This document shows positions 34,901-46,516 of a stretch of DNA of 64,000 bases, piece after piece; within the stretch, counting starts at the first letter, position 1; each line of letters starts with the position of its first letter. Source of the stretch: Petrosia ficiformis (lineage: Eukaryota > Porifera > Demospongiae > Haplosclerida > Petrosiidae); NCBI GenBank assembly GCA_947044365.1, contig OX345649.1, positions 5,877,687 to 5,941,686 on the forward strand, written 5' to 3'. Position numbers and translations under genes: made by a program. The notes beneath the pieces were generated by a model that made no database searches, was not told the DNA's origin, and saw nothing but the letters and a program-made list of their open reading frames with translations.

Positions 34901-37321
34901 ATTACAATAGAATATACATGTTAATATAAGTACACTACAATATGTTAATACATATGTACATACCTTTTGACAGTACAGTACTTACATAGACAATACATTT
35001 ACAGTTGTCATTGCATTGACAATACAATAGTCACAGTGTAATAGTTATTTATGACAATAACAATAGACATATTAGTACGATATGTTTTACAATACATAAA
35101 CAATGATTAATACTGTAACATCCCCTAGAATGCTGAAAAGATAAGAAAGAAGATGGCTGAAATGAAGAAAAACACTTCAAACACTACTCCATTGATTAGA
35201 AGGAAGAAAGTAGATAAATTAGTGGATGAAGTAGAACATGAGCATAAGGGTAATGAACTAAGTGATAGTAGTAATGAAGGTTCAGGAAGTGATCTTGGCT
35301 CTTCTAAAGGAGATAGGCTTGATACTGAATCTGATTCTGAAACTACTATTACTGATAGTGGACCAGAGGAAGACACACCTCCTAAACCAATTATAACACC
35401 TTTAAGATTCCATAATGATTCAAAAGATAGTGAACCATTACAGAGTCCTCTAGATATATTCCTGTCAGCTGCTGAAGCTTTGAGTAACACTGTACCTTCA
35501 GAAGTAGCATTACATGATCATACATATTCAAGACCTCCAATGGATATACAAGGTAGTTCAGGTCTTCAATTGATTGCTGCAGCAGCTGCTGTTGTTTCTC
35601 CAAGTTTGTCAAAGACTACCTGGTCTGGAAATAAAACCCCTCTTTCGCACACCGTGAAGGCTCCTCGTGGTCGACCTCCTAGCACACAAAAAAGAGGAAG
35701 TACATCATCTCAAAGAATTGGCCCATCCTTCCTTACACCCACTAGTGGAGCTAGTCAGAATGTCTTGCTACAAGAACTTAAGCCTACATTAAGAGGGCGA
35801 TCACGTTCAGCTCCTACAGACAAGCCACGCCCCTCACTTCCTCCTAAACCTCTTGTCACTCCACCCGTCCTGTCAGTAAGGGGTAATCCTCGTATGAGCA
35901 ATCCATTACAACATCCTCAAGTCTCTTATGCCCGAAATAAGGAAATACCAAATTTAATAACTTCGGGAGTTTTAAAATCAATGACTCCTCCTACAACAGT
36001 TAATACTAGTAATTCATTAGAAGCACTTGTTAATGTAGCAGCTGTTGCTTCACCAGCAGAAATACCTCATTCTATTGGAACATCTATCACAAATACATAT
36101 TTAACACAATCTGGATTAAAGTCGTCTAATGTACCTCGCAAAGATAATACTGTGCTTGAATTAAACCTTGGTAACATGGCTCTTCTTTTAGCAGCTACTG
36201 GAAACAATCAGCAAGCAGCTTTACTCCTTCCACAATCCAGTCTTTTGAACAAACACACTTTAGCTGTCTTACAAGGAGGACAGGTTTGTCTTCCTGAAGG
36301 TACAGCAACATTTAATATAGATCCATCGTCTTTGAATCCATCATCTTTGAATCAGTCCATTTCAAGTAGATCCAGTAATAGTATTCCTATTACTCAATCC
36401 ACTACCCCATTAACAACTAATAGTGATTTATCAAAAGGCCCAGTAACATTAGTTAATAATAATGGTGTTACTAATAATAACATCACAAGTACTTCAAATG
36501 ATATAATTCCTTTAGTGTCTCCCACAAACCTACCTCGATCAAGTAAAAATAAAGAACAAACACTTTCTCTATCATTAACATCTGATAAAACATGTTCCAC
36601 TGTATCTACATCTCCCCTGGTGACCACACCTTCTACCGACGACTTGTCCAATCTAAATCTATTATCAAGTCTTGTTGCTGGAATGACCAGAAAATCTTCA
36701 ACACCCCTAACTGACAGTTCCTCTTCTCCTATCTCTATTCCTAGTGTAACACAGCCTGTTGCTACATTCATCTCTTCAACTTCTCAAATATCTACTCATC
36801 ATATAAGTAATAATGTACAGTCAACTAATATAAAACATGTATCTACACATAAACCCATGTTGTTTCATAAGAATGACGATGTTTGGAGAAAACCAAACGA
36901 CATGAGAAAACTTGATGGTACTTTACGTCCTGTTACCACATCATATTCTACCTCGTCACAACAACAATCTCTCATGTTATATACTCGCTCTTTAGGAATG
37001 CCTCTTAACTCATCTGCTGAGAGTTCACCTGAAGAGGAAGATCATTTAGAATATGCTACACGTGGTATTAGTGAATTATCTAAACTACTAGGTAATGATA
37101 ATGGTATTGATTCCCCAAGGGATCATGTCCGAGGTTCTTTATGGAGTCCTGACGAACTTCTTTGTAATCCATTTAACTCTCATGATCATACAACTGGATC
37201 TGCCAAGTGTATTTCTTCATCTCTAACAGTTACATCTAATGTTCCCAGCTTCAATCATGAAGACACTAATACTGTGATATCTAGAACTCATATTAACGAA
37301 TTGTCACACTCCAGTAGTTAA
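31820..37321 (+). CDS. NCOR: NCOR/SMRT nuclear receptor co-repressor
   Basis: This scaffold recruits HDAC3/TBL1 to repressive transcription factors. The ATG at 31820 (MDIKNERESNSDLITPHQ) is followed by about fourteen exons. The GPS2/TBL1-binding coiled coil is at PSKEELLTMMEKVDSDISNV with EQRILTLEKREEEL. The conserved block IYSENRQKARSNH, PLYYQPSESPGYWQNI and RHKHFRPELLRYLKQRK corresponds to the family's core. Then come MNNWERKVEKWENSQKKKN, RAFGVVRSEAEL, AVIPSMISDQREKYIKYVND, NGLLRDPMLLYRE and SANT1 (WTDVERSIFRDKFALFPKNF, CINDCIRYYYLSKKN). A linker precedes SANT2 (NGWTEEEIVRLKEGLCKFGR, QCKQFYDDF). The last exon (35129-37321) is one 2.2-kb disordered Ser/Thr/Pro-rich tail. Total is roughly 1,370 residues, much shorter than vertebrate NCOR, and I see no clear CoRNR box. 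Confidence 0.92.
34828..34945. repeat. Imperfect ATACATGTTAATATAAGT repeats in NCOR intron
   Basis: Three to four imperfect units of about 40-50 bp with ACATGTTAATATAAGTRCA and ACTACAATA. They lie inside the long intron between the SANT2 exon and the tail exon; no splice site is included. Confidence 0.6.
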
Positions 37322-37551
37322 TGTAATTTGGCATTTTCTTAATTACTGTTACCATAGTAACGAACCTCTTGTTAATTGTTTTTAACCCTTATCCACTACC
37401 CTATACTTTTTGTTCATCATATCATCAGTTACATAACATACATGTCATACACTCATCTGATTATCATGTTTAATAATGGTATTCTGTTCATGTCATGTGA
37501 TCATGTTGTTGTCATGGTACCATCTATCACTGAATCTATTGTTAATATATA

Positions 37552-37875
37552 TTATGACGAGTTCATTTTGTCCCATTGAGCTGGTGTGTAAGTCTTTTGA
37601 GTGAAAGCATGTATTTGTGATATTTCCTCTTTCAAACACTCATTAACTAAACGATGTCTTTGAAGTAAAGGTTTTCCATCGAACACATTTGATACTATTA
37701 AAACTTCAAAGCTTTGTCCACACCCACCAGATATATCTTTAACTTCCTGTACAATGATATGTCAAAGATCCAGTGAGAGACATATAATAATAATAATACA
37801 TCTTACCACATGGACAGCATGTAACGTTTCCATTAGTTTAGCTTTCAATGATTCTTCAGTTATTATGTGATCCAT
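37552..37875 (-). CDS. BOLA2: BolA-like protein 2
   Basis: This partner of monothiol glutaredoxins handles cytosolic Fe-S clusters. Two exons, 37875-37807 ([20 protein letters not shown] then VHV) and 37746-37552, join in frame to 87 residues (human 86). The BolA fold landmarks are complete: [20 protein letters not shown] with the variable-loop Cys, [20 protein letters not shown] with the conserved C-terminal His ligand region (RHRLVN), and [19 protein letters not shown]. It is small and spliced. It converges with NCOR (230 bp between stops). Confidence 0.93.
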
Positions 37876-38088
37876 TAATTACACAAATATGGGTCTGAAT
37901 ATTCAATTATTTTCAGACCACTGAGTTAATGTATTTAAACTTAGGAATGCATCATTATTTATCAGTCTATAGGATATATAATTATTATACTGTAGAGAAG
38001 ATAAAGTTACTGTATTCATATAATATTTCATTCAAGAATAAAAGAAAGGTGAGTTTGATAATAATTTAGACTATTATAGACATATATA

Positions 38089-38123
<35 letters not shown>

Positions 38124-38952
38124 ACTTATTTTCAGTTATATATGTGATATATTTGATCTATTTTGCTCTTCAAAATATTGGTTTCCCCTAAATAAAATAT
38201 TAGATATTCTTCAAACGTTTATAATTATTATAATTATATGCAGAATTATATGAAATATGTACATTACAATATAACTATACATATACTATTGTTTAAGTAA
38301 TTATAAAATCACTTTGTTTTAATATTAGACATACCATTCATTTAACTTGTTGTTGAATATGGTATTTAGTTGTTAGAAAGATTATGAGTGTATCATACCA
38401 CGTACATTTCTCAAATACTTGAAAATTATACTATTTGGTAACATATTAGGAAGTGTTATATTACTTAATTAACACAACGTACTAACTATATAAAGTATAT
38501 TGCTTGTGGTTATAAATCTGTTATTAATCTTTTAATTACTTTTTGTGGTTAATTATTAGCTGGCATTGACAGGAATATGTTTACATGTCATGTGTTATCC
38601 TTTACTAATTATAATAAACAAAACTCATTTCAATTTCTTTAAGTGTCTAGATATCTCATGATAACATTACCTTATAAGGAGTGGTTTATATTTGTAGTAA
38701 ATCGAGCATGAGAATCAGAAAAGTGTTTTAATGTATTTGTAAGTAATGTGAAAATACTATAGCCAATACAACTTCAAATCATAATTATACAGCCCTGAAA
38801 TATCTATGTCTCTCTATGTCTATCTAAAAGGTGGGTGATTCCAGCCACACACTATGAAAATGTTTTGTGATCTAGTTGTAATCAATACTTCCTTTCTCTG
38901 ATGATGTCATATACTGTTTATTAATGGAATCATTCATTACTTCAGCATCATT
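37876..38952. other. Long AT-rich intergenic spacer
   Basis: About 1.1 kb without a supportable open frame, the longest simple gap in the window. It holds a TA run at 38080-38122 and otherwise unstructured AT-rich sequence. It must contain the BOLA2 promoter and that of the following membrane-protein gene; I see no convincing motif. Confidence 0.6.
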
Positions 38953-39300
38953 ATGACAATAATTGAAGAACTGCAAAACTTCCTTTACACTCCATATGGA
39001 TTAGGTGTATTATCTGCAGCAAGTATTATCATCACATCATTAATATGGCTTCTTGGATGTTGTGTGTTTTTCTGTTGCAGACATCGTATGAAAAGAAGGG
39101 AAAATGGAGTCACTGAGGCTAATACTGATTTGAAATATATGTCGGTACTGCAACCACAACAAGTTAAGAATGATGCATATTCTGGAACTTGTTCCAGTGG
39201 TTATCAATCAAATGTGGGCACATTGAACTATTCTTTACACTCACTTGGACACGATGAATTGATTGCACACAGTTCAATGGATTCTATATTAGATAAATGA
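38953..39300 (+). CDS. Small single-pass membrane protein with ITIM-like Tyr
   Basis: Intronless, 115 codons, not recognised. There is no signal peptide; a short N-terminal segment (MTIIEELQNFLYTPYG) precedes one hydrophobic helix (LSAASIIITSLIWLLGCCVF). A juxtamembrane Cys cluster (CCVFFCC) suits palmitoylation, and basic RHRMKRR suggests an N-out/C-in topology. The 65-residue tail has several tyrosines: LKYMSV fits the ITIM consensus (L/I/V-x-Y-x-x-L/I/V), while AYSGTC, GYQSNV and NYSLHSL are further candidates. It ends HSSMDSILDK. It could be a type III membrane adaptor that docks SH2 proteins. It lies 113 bp upstream of TYW1 on the same strand. Confidence 0.6.
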   Translation: MTIIEELQNFLYTPYGLGVLSAASIIITSLIWLLGCCVFFCCRHRMKRRENGVTEANTDLKYMSVLQPQQVKNDAYSGTCSSGYQSNVGTLNYSLHSLGHDELIAHSSMDSILDK

Positions 39301-39413
39301 TTATTTATTATTTATGCATTATTTCACTTGTTGCTGTACCTTTTTTAATTATTATAAACATAAGTTATTACTTAATAACTATACTAAAACAATCCCACGT
39401 GCAATAAATAACT

Positions 39414-42400
39414 ATGTCAGTTGTTGAGTTTATATATCAAGGTAGCTGGTCTATTATATTAGCTGTTATATTAATAGTATTAGTTTCTCTGTACTGGATA
39501 ATTGGGATCAAGTCTCAGGAAAACCATCCAGTAAGTTTGTAAAATGGAGAAAGAGTTTCTAATTGTGTATTCATGTATATATATATATAGTACAGGTCAG
39601 ACCAAAGAGGAGTGAGAGTGTTTTATGCTACTCAGACTGGAATATCAAAAGTAACTTATTGAAAGAGTTATTGTTATTATTTATTATAATATGTTATTAT
39701 AGAGGCTTGCTAAAGAGTTAATAGAAAATCTGACGTCATTAGGAATTACTTGTTCCCATAGTAACATATCAGAATGTGATCCAGAAGATACTCTTACTCG
39801 TGATGTAATTAATACATAACTCATGTTATAAAGGAATATCATTTATTTTTTTTAGTGTAGTGAAGGTCATATCACAGTTTTTCTGGTGTCCACATATACT
39901 AATGGTGCTCCACCAGACAGTAGTCAATGGTTCTTTCAATGGGTACATGATAGTGTTGATGATTGTAGAGTTCAGAAATCTCTTCTCTCCGGAATAAATT
40001 ATGCTGTATTTGGAGTTGGGAATTCGCTTTATGAAGACCATTATAACATGGTAATAAATACACGTGATATATTTATTAGCTACAAATTACTATAATGTAT
40101 AGGCAGCTAAAAACCTGTTTGACTGGTTAGGAAAGCTTTCAGCTCATCCTATCATTGGTCTTGGTCTAGGAGATCAGAATGTATCACAAAGTAGAAATGG
40201 AGGTTTGTGTGTAAAATGACATCATCGTTAGTGATAATTATATTCTTTAGGAGTTGAAGAAGACTATAAGATATGGAAAAATAATTTACTGAAAGTCATT
40301 TTGCCAATGTTTCAGGAATCTAAAACTGGAGATATTTGCCAAGACTCAATCCAATGTTCTTGTGGTAAAACTAGTGATGAAACTTGTACTAAATCTGGGA
40401 ACGAGTCTGGATCTTGTAAGACTGAGAATGAGGTAATCCTAATACATGTACATGTATATTGGACATCTTATTATATTATTATAATGAAGGATTTATGTGA
40501 GACGTCATCAAGTGAAGAGGATGATGAAGTCATAGACATGGAAGATATTGGAGGTGTCGTGAAAAGAGTAAAGAGAAAGAAACATAAAGAAGAGAACATT
40601 GATCGAGAAATGGTGACACCCATAATACGACAGTCTCTAACTAAACAAGGTAATGATATTCATTGTTAATTAATCATCACACATTTATTAATACTTGATT
40701 AGGTTACCGTGTTATTGGTAGTCATTCTGGAGTTAAATTATGTCGCTGGACCAAATCAATGTTGAGGGGGCGTGGTGGATGTTATAAACATACCTTTTAT
40801 GGAATTGAAAGTCACCGATGCATGGAGACTACACCTAGTTTAGCTTGTGCTAACAAGTGTGTGTTTTGCTGGAGGTATGAATTCATTATTGTATTGTGTG
40901 TATCTGTTTATCTGTTCTTTTAGACATCATACTAATCCAGTTGGGACAGAATGGAAATGGAAAATGGATAATCCTGATATTATTGTACAGGGAGCATTGG
41001 AGAATCATTATCAAATGATTAAACAGTTTAGAGGTAAGTCATGTGATATATCATATGACAGTAAAAGTAGTACATTAATAATTATAATATAAATTGAGGG
41101 TAGTAATAAAGTAAGTACATAACAAAGTTATATTAGAATAATTATAGTTTAGTTATAATAGTTTAGTTTTCAACTGGTATCTTTGGGTCAAAGGTATCAA
41201 TCCATTGAACCAGATTTGTCCATTTTCCAGTTCCTGGTCTATAAGTTCCCTCAGGATCATTTGAGAAATAATTACCAATTCCAGACTGATAAACATTATT
41301 AAATGGATTAGCAACATCTTTAATATATGGTAACTGTACGGGACCATAATGGCGAGTGCGTTTCTGGACATTATCATAAACATCATCTGTGCCATCGTCT
41401 GGATTAGAATGAAGTAGAGTGAATCTACCATTGTATATCAAATCTTGAAACTCCTGATTTGTTAGACAGTAAGTTCCATCATAATATCCATCATTCCATT
41501 TGATTCTGTTTAATGATAATCAATGATAGATGTGTATACACTCACACAGTGTACTTACTGAATGTTCTGGTGATTCTTTATCATTCTAATGAGTTCTCTT
41601 TGTATTGTTTCTGGTCTCTTGTCACTGCTATTCCTGTACGCTTCCACCATTAATAGTCCAAGAAGAAATGACTTTGGTCGCCCTATATTATCTTGTCCTT
41701 TAGGCCAACACCTGTTTCTCCATGCTTTGAAACGCTTGATATATTCTTTCACCTGTATTATAATGAATATACACACTATTATATTCATATGGTTAATATA
41801 TTCACTTCATTTGGTTGGTCTTTGAAAAATTTCACTTGCCATTTTGCTGCGCTACATGAGAACCTAAATAAATAATATAATATATTATACTGGTGTTTAA
41901 AACTGCTTTTATTATTACTTGTTTATATCTCTCTGGGATTTTCCTTCAAGAAACCTGTGAAGATCATCAGGTTTCTCCCAGTATGGACTAGGTAATAAAT
42001 CCACATCAATATCATCATGAAACTTGAACTGCAGTGAGAATGAAGTCTTACGAGTAAATTGATATAATCCTTTAAAATGATCTCTAAGGAATCTATCCAA
42101 TTTATCAAGAATACTATCCACTCCAATATCCAGTACAACTTCTGGATCAATATCTAAAAAAATAATAGCATCATTTTAGTATTTATATACTGTGTTTGTA
42201 CTTACCCCTTGAATATAGTACCAGATCAAGATCAAAATCTCCAGGTACAGCTGTACCATGTCCAAGAGATCCGCCTTTTACTACTTCATCAACTCTTATA
42301 CGACATTCAGTGTGAAAGCTTGCCTGTGAATTGATAAATTAATTTTCATCAAATAATAATCATTATACTCACCTGTAGCTTTCTTACTAACTCATCTACT

Positions 42401-45400
42401 CGTTCATTAGCTGTAGTTACTGTTAGCTTGTCTCGTACTACTGCCATTTGTATAATCAATACTAAGAATATATCTTGTGTGTGTGCGTGAAGTGTTTAAA
42501 TAGACTAATGTTTAGAATTATGCCTAATCATAACACTATTAATAGTATATATATATTACGTAATGTACATGACAATACCCATTAAAGATATGATTATAAG
42601 TAACTAGTTATGAATATCATTACCAGGTAATATGTTTTCTTATTAACTGAAATTATTACAAACCATTATTTACTGAGAATATTATAGTTGAGGAATTTAC
42701 TGTTCATTAGAATGTTAATAGTAATTGGGAAATTGTACTGTAAAAACAGATTATATAGAGATACTAAGAATAGAGGTATATATTGTTTTCCTAAGGTATA
42801 TGTAAATGTGGTTATTTCTAGAATTACCATGGTTATCCACATAGAACGGACACCATTAAATAAACTATAACTGATTTAATGAGCCATTCACAGTCTCACA
42901 GTTCAAGTGTTGCAAAATCCATCAAACAACGCAACTTGAACAACCGCAAAGCAATCCCACCAGCTAACTAACAGGAAGGTTCTTTGTCTGTTTCACTGAT
43001 GGGAACACACAGGTGCCCATGGCAAACAAGCATACCACTCTTCCACATGAGTCAGAAGGACAGAACAAATGCTCACATAACAATGTAAACACTAACCTCC
43101 CCTCCAATAACTTCCAACACAACGTACTATATGGATCAAAATACAGTTCCTCAGGGAACTGTGTTCTTTCATCACCGATCATACAACCATTTGTCAGGAG
43201 TCATGAAATAATGATTTGACTTTTACTTGTTCCGATGAGCTTTCATTTTTGTCTGATCTCTTTCAGGTCATTTAGTCTATTTCTTTTCATTTTATAGTCC
43301 TTACGTTGTTTATAATGAGTGATGCAATCACACATAGTTAAATCCACTGTTCCTATCCTGTTTTATGCAAGCGTAATCATGTTTAACTGTATTCTGAGAT
43401 TATAATGTTTGAAAAAGGTATTAACACACCATAGCAAACTACATAATTATATATAACTATAATATATATATTCTACTGTTAAAGTTCATCAGTTCCTCTT
43501 GTTAGATCAAATACTAACAGATAGATCAAGCGAGTCAATATAGTGAACAAATACAGTCCAGTTCCCATCTCCTGGACCATATGTATCTTCTTTGTTATTA
43601 GCTCTGTGTCGACTTATCCCACTGTGGTAGACATTGTTGAAAGGGTTGGCTGGATCAATGATGTATGGTACATTGTACTGGCCTAGTATACTCTCATCAT
43701 GAAAAGCTCCAGCACCACTCCAATGAATACTATACAATGTGTAATGATATAATAGTAATGTTATTACATCACATTTGCTTACCAAAGGGAGCGATGATTT
43801 TTAACTAGTTGTTTCATTTCTCTGGTTACTGAGGCACCATCTTTGCGAACACTTCTTCTATAAGCTTCTAGAACAAGTAATCCCAAGAGAAACGATTTAG
43901 GTCGACCATCTACTGTTTTACTGGAAGGCCACTTTTCATTCCTCCATGCTTTGGCACGTTTAATATATTCCTTAACCTGTGATAATATTTGTAGTGTGAT
44001 GTGTTTTGTGTGATGATGTGATGAATTACCTCATTTGGTTGTTGTTGAAAGAACAATTTCTCCCATTTAGCCTCACTGGATTGTAACCTGTATAATTATA
44101 TTCTAACATAATAAATATATTGGTATTAGTCATAAAACTTACTTTCTTCTGTCATCTGGATCACGACGTGCTAGAAACCTCTGAAATGTTTTAGCAGATG
44201 ACCAGTATGGACTAGGTAGTAGATCAATTTCTAGTGTATCATAAAGTTTGAACTGCAGGGCATAAGGTGTTCTATTGATGTAATGATAGTTTCTACCATA
44301 TGCCTTGGACAAGTACTCCTTCAGTTTTGGTAAAATGTTTTCCACTCCTTTTGTAATGACAACTTGACAATCAATATCTGTGTATACATAATATAGTCAA
44401 TAGTTTCATTCTATTTATATCCTTACCTCTTGAATAGAGAACTAGATCCAAGTCAAAATTACCAGGAATAGCAGTTCCATGACCCAGAGATCCAGCTTTA
44501 ATAATCTCTGATATATCAACATCATACTGAGTTTGAAACTCAGTCTGTGTATAGAAAATATGTAATCTTTAGTAATAGTTTTAAATTTAATGAACCTCTA
44601 GTTTTTGCACAAGTTCATCAACGTAAACATTAGCTTCTGATACAGTGATATCTCTTCCTTGAGAAATTCCAGCCATGATTTATGAAGTGTACTCTACACT
44701 GGACTTCTTCAATGCCTGACTCTTTCTTTTATATAATTATAGAATTGTGAAGTATATTCATGATATGTTTTCCCCAAGTGTTTATAGTATTCATAATACT
44801 GGGAATGTGTAATATGACCGCAGATAAAACCACTTCCAACTATATAACCCTCCATAAGTACTTACACCACTATAAAGCAAAATACAAAGAGCTGTACTTA
44901 TGTAGGGTTATATGGAAGTGTTTGTTTAATTTTGGTCCCACAACCTTGTTTGCATGCTTTTTTTTGTTTTGACATCCCTACATCTTTCATTTTTATTGGA
45001 AATGTTTTTTTATTATTCTTGTAAATACTTTAGAGTTATTACTCCTTTTGTTTCAACCATTCTTCATGACTATTATTATTCATTATCCATTATCTTTTGT
45101 AAATTACATACACAGGTGTTCCTGGAGTTAAACCTGAACGTCTCTCTGAAGGTATGCATGTCAAACACTGTGCCTTATCTCTTGTTGGGGAACCAATCAT
45201 GTATCCTGAGATTAACAAGCTAATTACATTACTTCATGAAAAACACATATCAACATTTCTAGTTACAAATGCTCAGTTTCCTAATGCTATAAGGTATGAA
45301 TAGTACTTTATATAAATACATACATTCAACTCTTTCATAATATAGACGTCTACTACCTGTGACTCAATTATATGTTAGTGTTGATGCAAGTACAAAGGAA

Positions 45401-46326
45401 AGTCTTAAAAGGATTGATAGACCTCTATTTAAAGACTATTGGCCAAGATTTACTGATAGTCTAGAGGCACTTGCTGAAAAGGTATTTAGTTAAGTGATAT
45501 GCAATCTCACTTCTTCCTCTCCTCTTATTTTAGGGTCAGAGAACAGTATATAGACTAACGTTAGTGAAACAATGGAACACTGAGGAATTGGAAGGGTATG
45601 CTGAGCTGGTTGCTAGGGGTAACCCAGACTTCATTGAAGTCAAGGTATCTGCCATGAATTATATATAATAATAATGACAAGAGTGTTATGTATATAGGGA
45701 GTGACCTACTGTGGTGACTCAAAGGCTTCTAATATTACAATGGCTAACGTTCCTTGGCATGAAGAGGTAGCTACATTCACTAATGACATCTGAAAGATTT
45801 CTTAATTAATTTCAACAGGTGTTGTCTTTTGTGCAAGAACTATCTCAACTACTACCTGATTATCAGATGGCTTGTGAACATGAACACTCTAATTGTGTGT
45901 TGCTAGCTCACAGGAAGGTTTGTTTCATCAGTTAGTACATACATGTCTTATAGTGATATAAATAACAAAGTGGAGTAGTCGCATTGTATTTTAATAATAT
46001 TTAGTTTGTTGAGCCATAGAATAAATAAATAATAACTATACCTGACCATTATTATTACAGTTTCTAATTGATGGGAGATGGCACACATGGATCGACTATT
46101 CTAAATTTCATCAACTGGTAATGAATTCATTATTAATTATTATTAATATCATGTAATCTTTATTCAGTTGAAACAGTCCAACGATGCTACTGCGTCTTTT
46201 ACTGCAATGGATTATGCAGCACAAACTCCAGAGTGGTGTGTTATTGGGTCATCAGAACGTGGCTTTGATCCTATGGAAACAAGATGGATAAGAAAAAACA
46301 AAAAGAAAGACATTTCTGGATGTTAA
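39414..46326 (+). CDS. TYW1: TYW1, tRNA wybutosine synthase, with a 4.1-kb intron
   Basis: TYW1 makes the tricyclic 4-demethylwyosine on tRNA-Phe. Exon 1 encodes a membrane-anchor helix (SWSIILAVILIVLVSLYWII). The flavodoxin-like domain follows: VFYATQTGISKRLAKELIEN, VFLVSTYTNGAPPDSS and YAVFGVGNSLYEDHYN. A charged acidic/basic linker separates it from the radical-SAM domain: YRVIGSHSGVKLCRWTKSML, RGRGGCYKHTFYGIESHRCM, then the cluster motif CANKCVFCWRH, TNPVGTEWKW, GVPGVKPERLSEGMHVKHCA, LSLVGEPIMYPEIN, FLVTNAQFPNAIR, LYVSVDASTKESLKRIDRPL, FIEVKGVTYCGDS and CEHEHSNCVLLAH, ending KKDISGC. The intron at 41034-45115 splits Gly of GVPG and holds two antisense OAS genes; other introns are about 50-150 nt. 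Confidence 0.95.
41163..42446 (-). CDS. OAS: 2',5'-oligoadenylate synthetase-like, copy A (nested in TYW1 intron)
   Basis: This nucleotidyltransferase of the OAS/cGAS fold polymerises ATP into 2'-5' oligoadenylates. The start at 42446 gives MAVVRDKLTVTTANERVDEL. The active site is complete by eye: GGSLGHGTAVPG (the GS...GT loop), DFDLDLVLYS (two metal Asp) and DIDVDLLPSPYW (third Asp). The C-terminal OAS1-C helical domain has NEVKEYIKRFKAWRNRCW, RPKSFLLGLLMVEAYR and ADP-type ending VANPFNNVYQSGI...WTNLVQWIDTFDP. About 340 residues, five exons. Compared with copy B it has an extra stretch of about 40 residues before the NPFNNVY motif. Sponge OAS enzymes are known from other species and may act without dsRNA; nothing here tests that. 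Confidence 0.9.
42447..43506. other. Spacer between the two OAS genes
   Basis: About 1.06 kb. The first 430 bp and the last 110 bp are AT-rich. Between about 42880 and 43240 is a less AT-rich island with open frames on both strands (plus 43013-43219, minus 42964-43182), neither recognisable. No inverted termini were found. It may be an old insertion or a decayed gene fragment. Confidence 0.45.
43507..44676 (-). CDS. OAS: 2',5'-oligoadenylate synthetase-like, copy B (nested in TYW1 intron)
   Basis: Tandem paralogue of copy A. The start at 44676 gives MAGISQGRDITVSEANVYVD. Catalytic loop AGSLGHGTAIPG, metal-binding NFDLDLVLYS and third Asp LEIDLLPSPYW are all kept. The C-terminal domain has NEVKEYIKRAKAWRNEKW, RPKSFLLGLLVLEAYRR and DPANPFNNVYHSGI...WTVFVHYIDSLDL. 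About 305 residues, five exons with intron positions matching copy A, which shows the pair arose by tandem duplication after the introns were in place. It has the same predicted activity as copy A. There is no signal peptide or membrane helix, so it is probably cytosolic. Confidence 0.9.
44831..44920. repeat. Inverted repeat (possible MITE remnant) upstream of OAS copy B
   Basis: The left arm CACTTCCAACTATATAACCC...TAAGTAC and right arm GTACTTATG..GGGTTATATGGAAGTG are inverted copies of about 27-31 nt around a loop of about 30 nt. It lies 155 bp upstream of the copy B start codon and inside the TYW1 intron. Confidence 0.65.
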
Positions 46327-46398
46327 TCTGTGTTTGTTGAAAAATTGTATAATTATTATTAATTTTGGAAGTGACGTAATTTTCGAGTTTATATACCG

Positions 46399-46409
46399 TT
46401 TCCCGCGCC
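46399..46409. promoter_or_regulatory. E2F-like TTTCCCGCGCC upstream of CASTOR
   Basis: The motif matches the E2F consensus (TTTSSCGC) and is the only GC-rich site in the 190 bp between TYW1 and the CASTOR start codon. Role inferred. Confidence 0.4.
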
Positions 46410-46516
46410 ATGTATTCATCAGAGCGACCTTTCTACCTAAAAGTGGATACTATTGCTAGTGTGTTACTAAGAGTATAATAATAGTAGCTACTAGTTTATA
46501 CATTCTATGATAAAAA

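Noticed and set aside
36394..36771. 125-codon minus-strand frame within the NCOR tail exon
   Set aside because: Shadow of the Ser/Thr-rich coding sequence on the other strand; no start context or homology.
41589..41875. Plus-strand frames opposite OAS copy A
   Set aside because: Antisense shadows of the OAS C-terminal domain exons.
43013..43219. Open frame between the OAS genes as a gene
   Set aside because: No recognisable motif and an overlapping frame on the other strand; recorded only as a compositional island.
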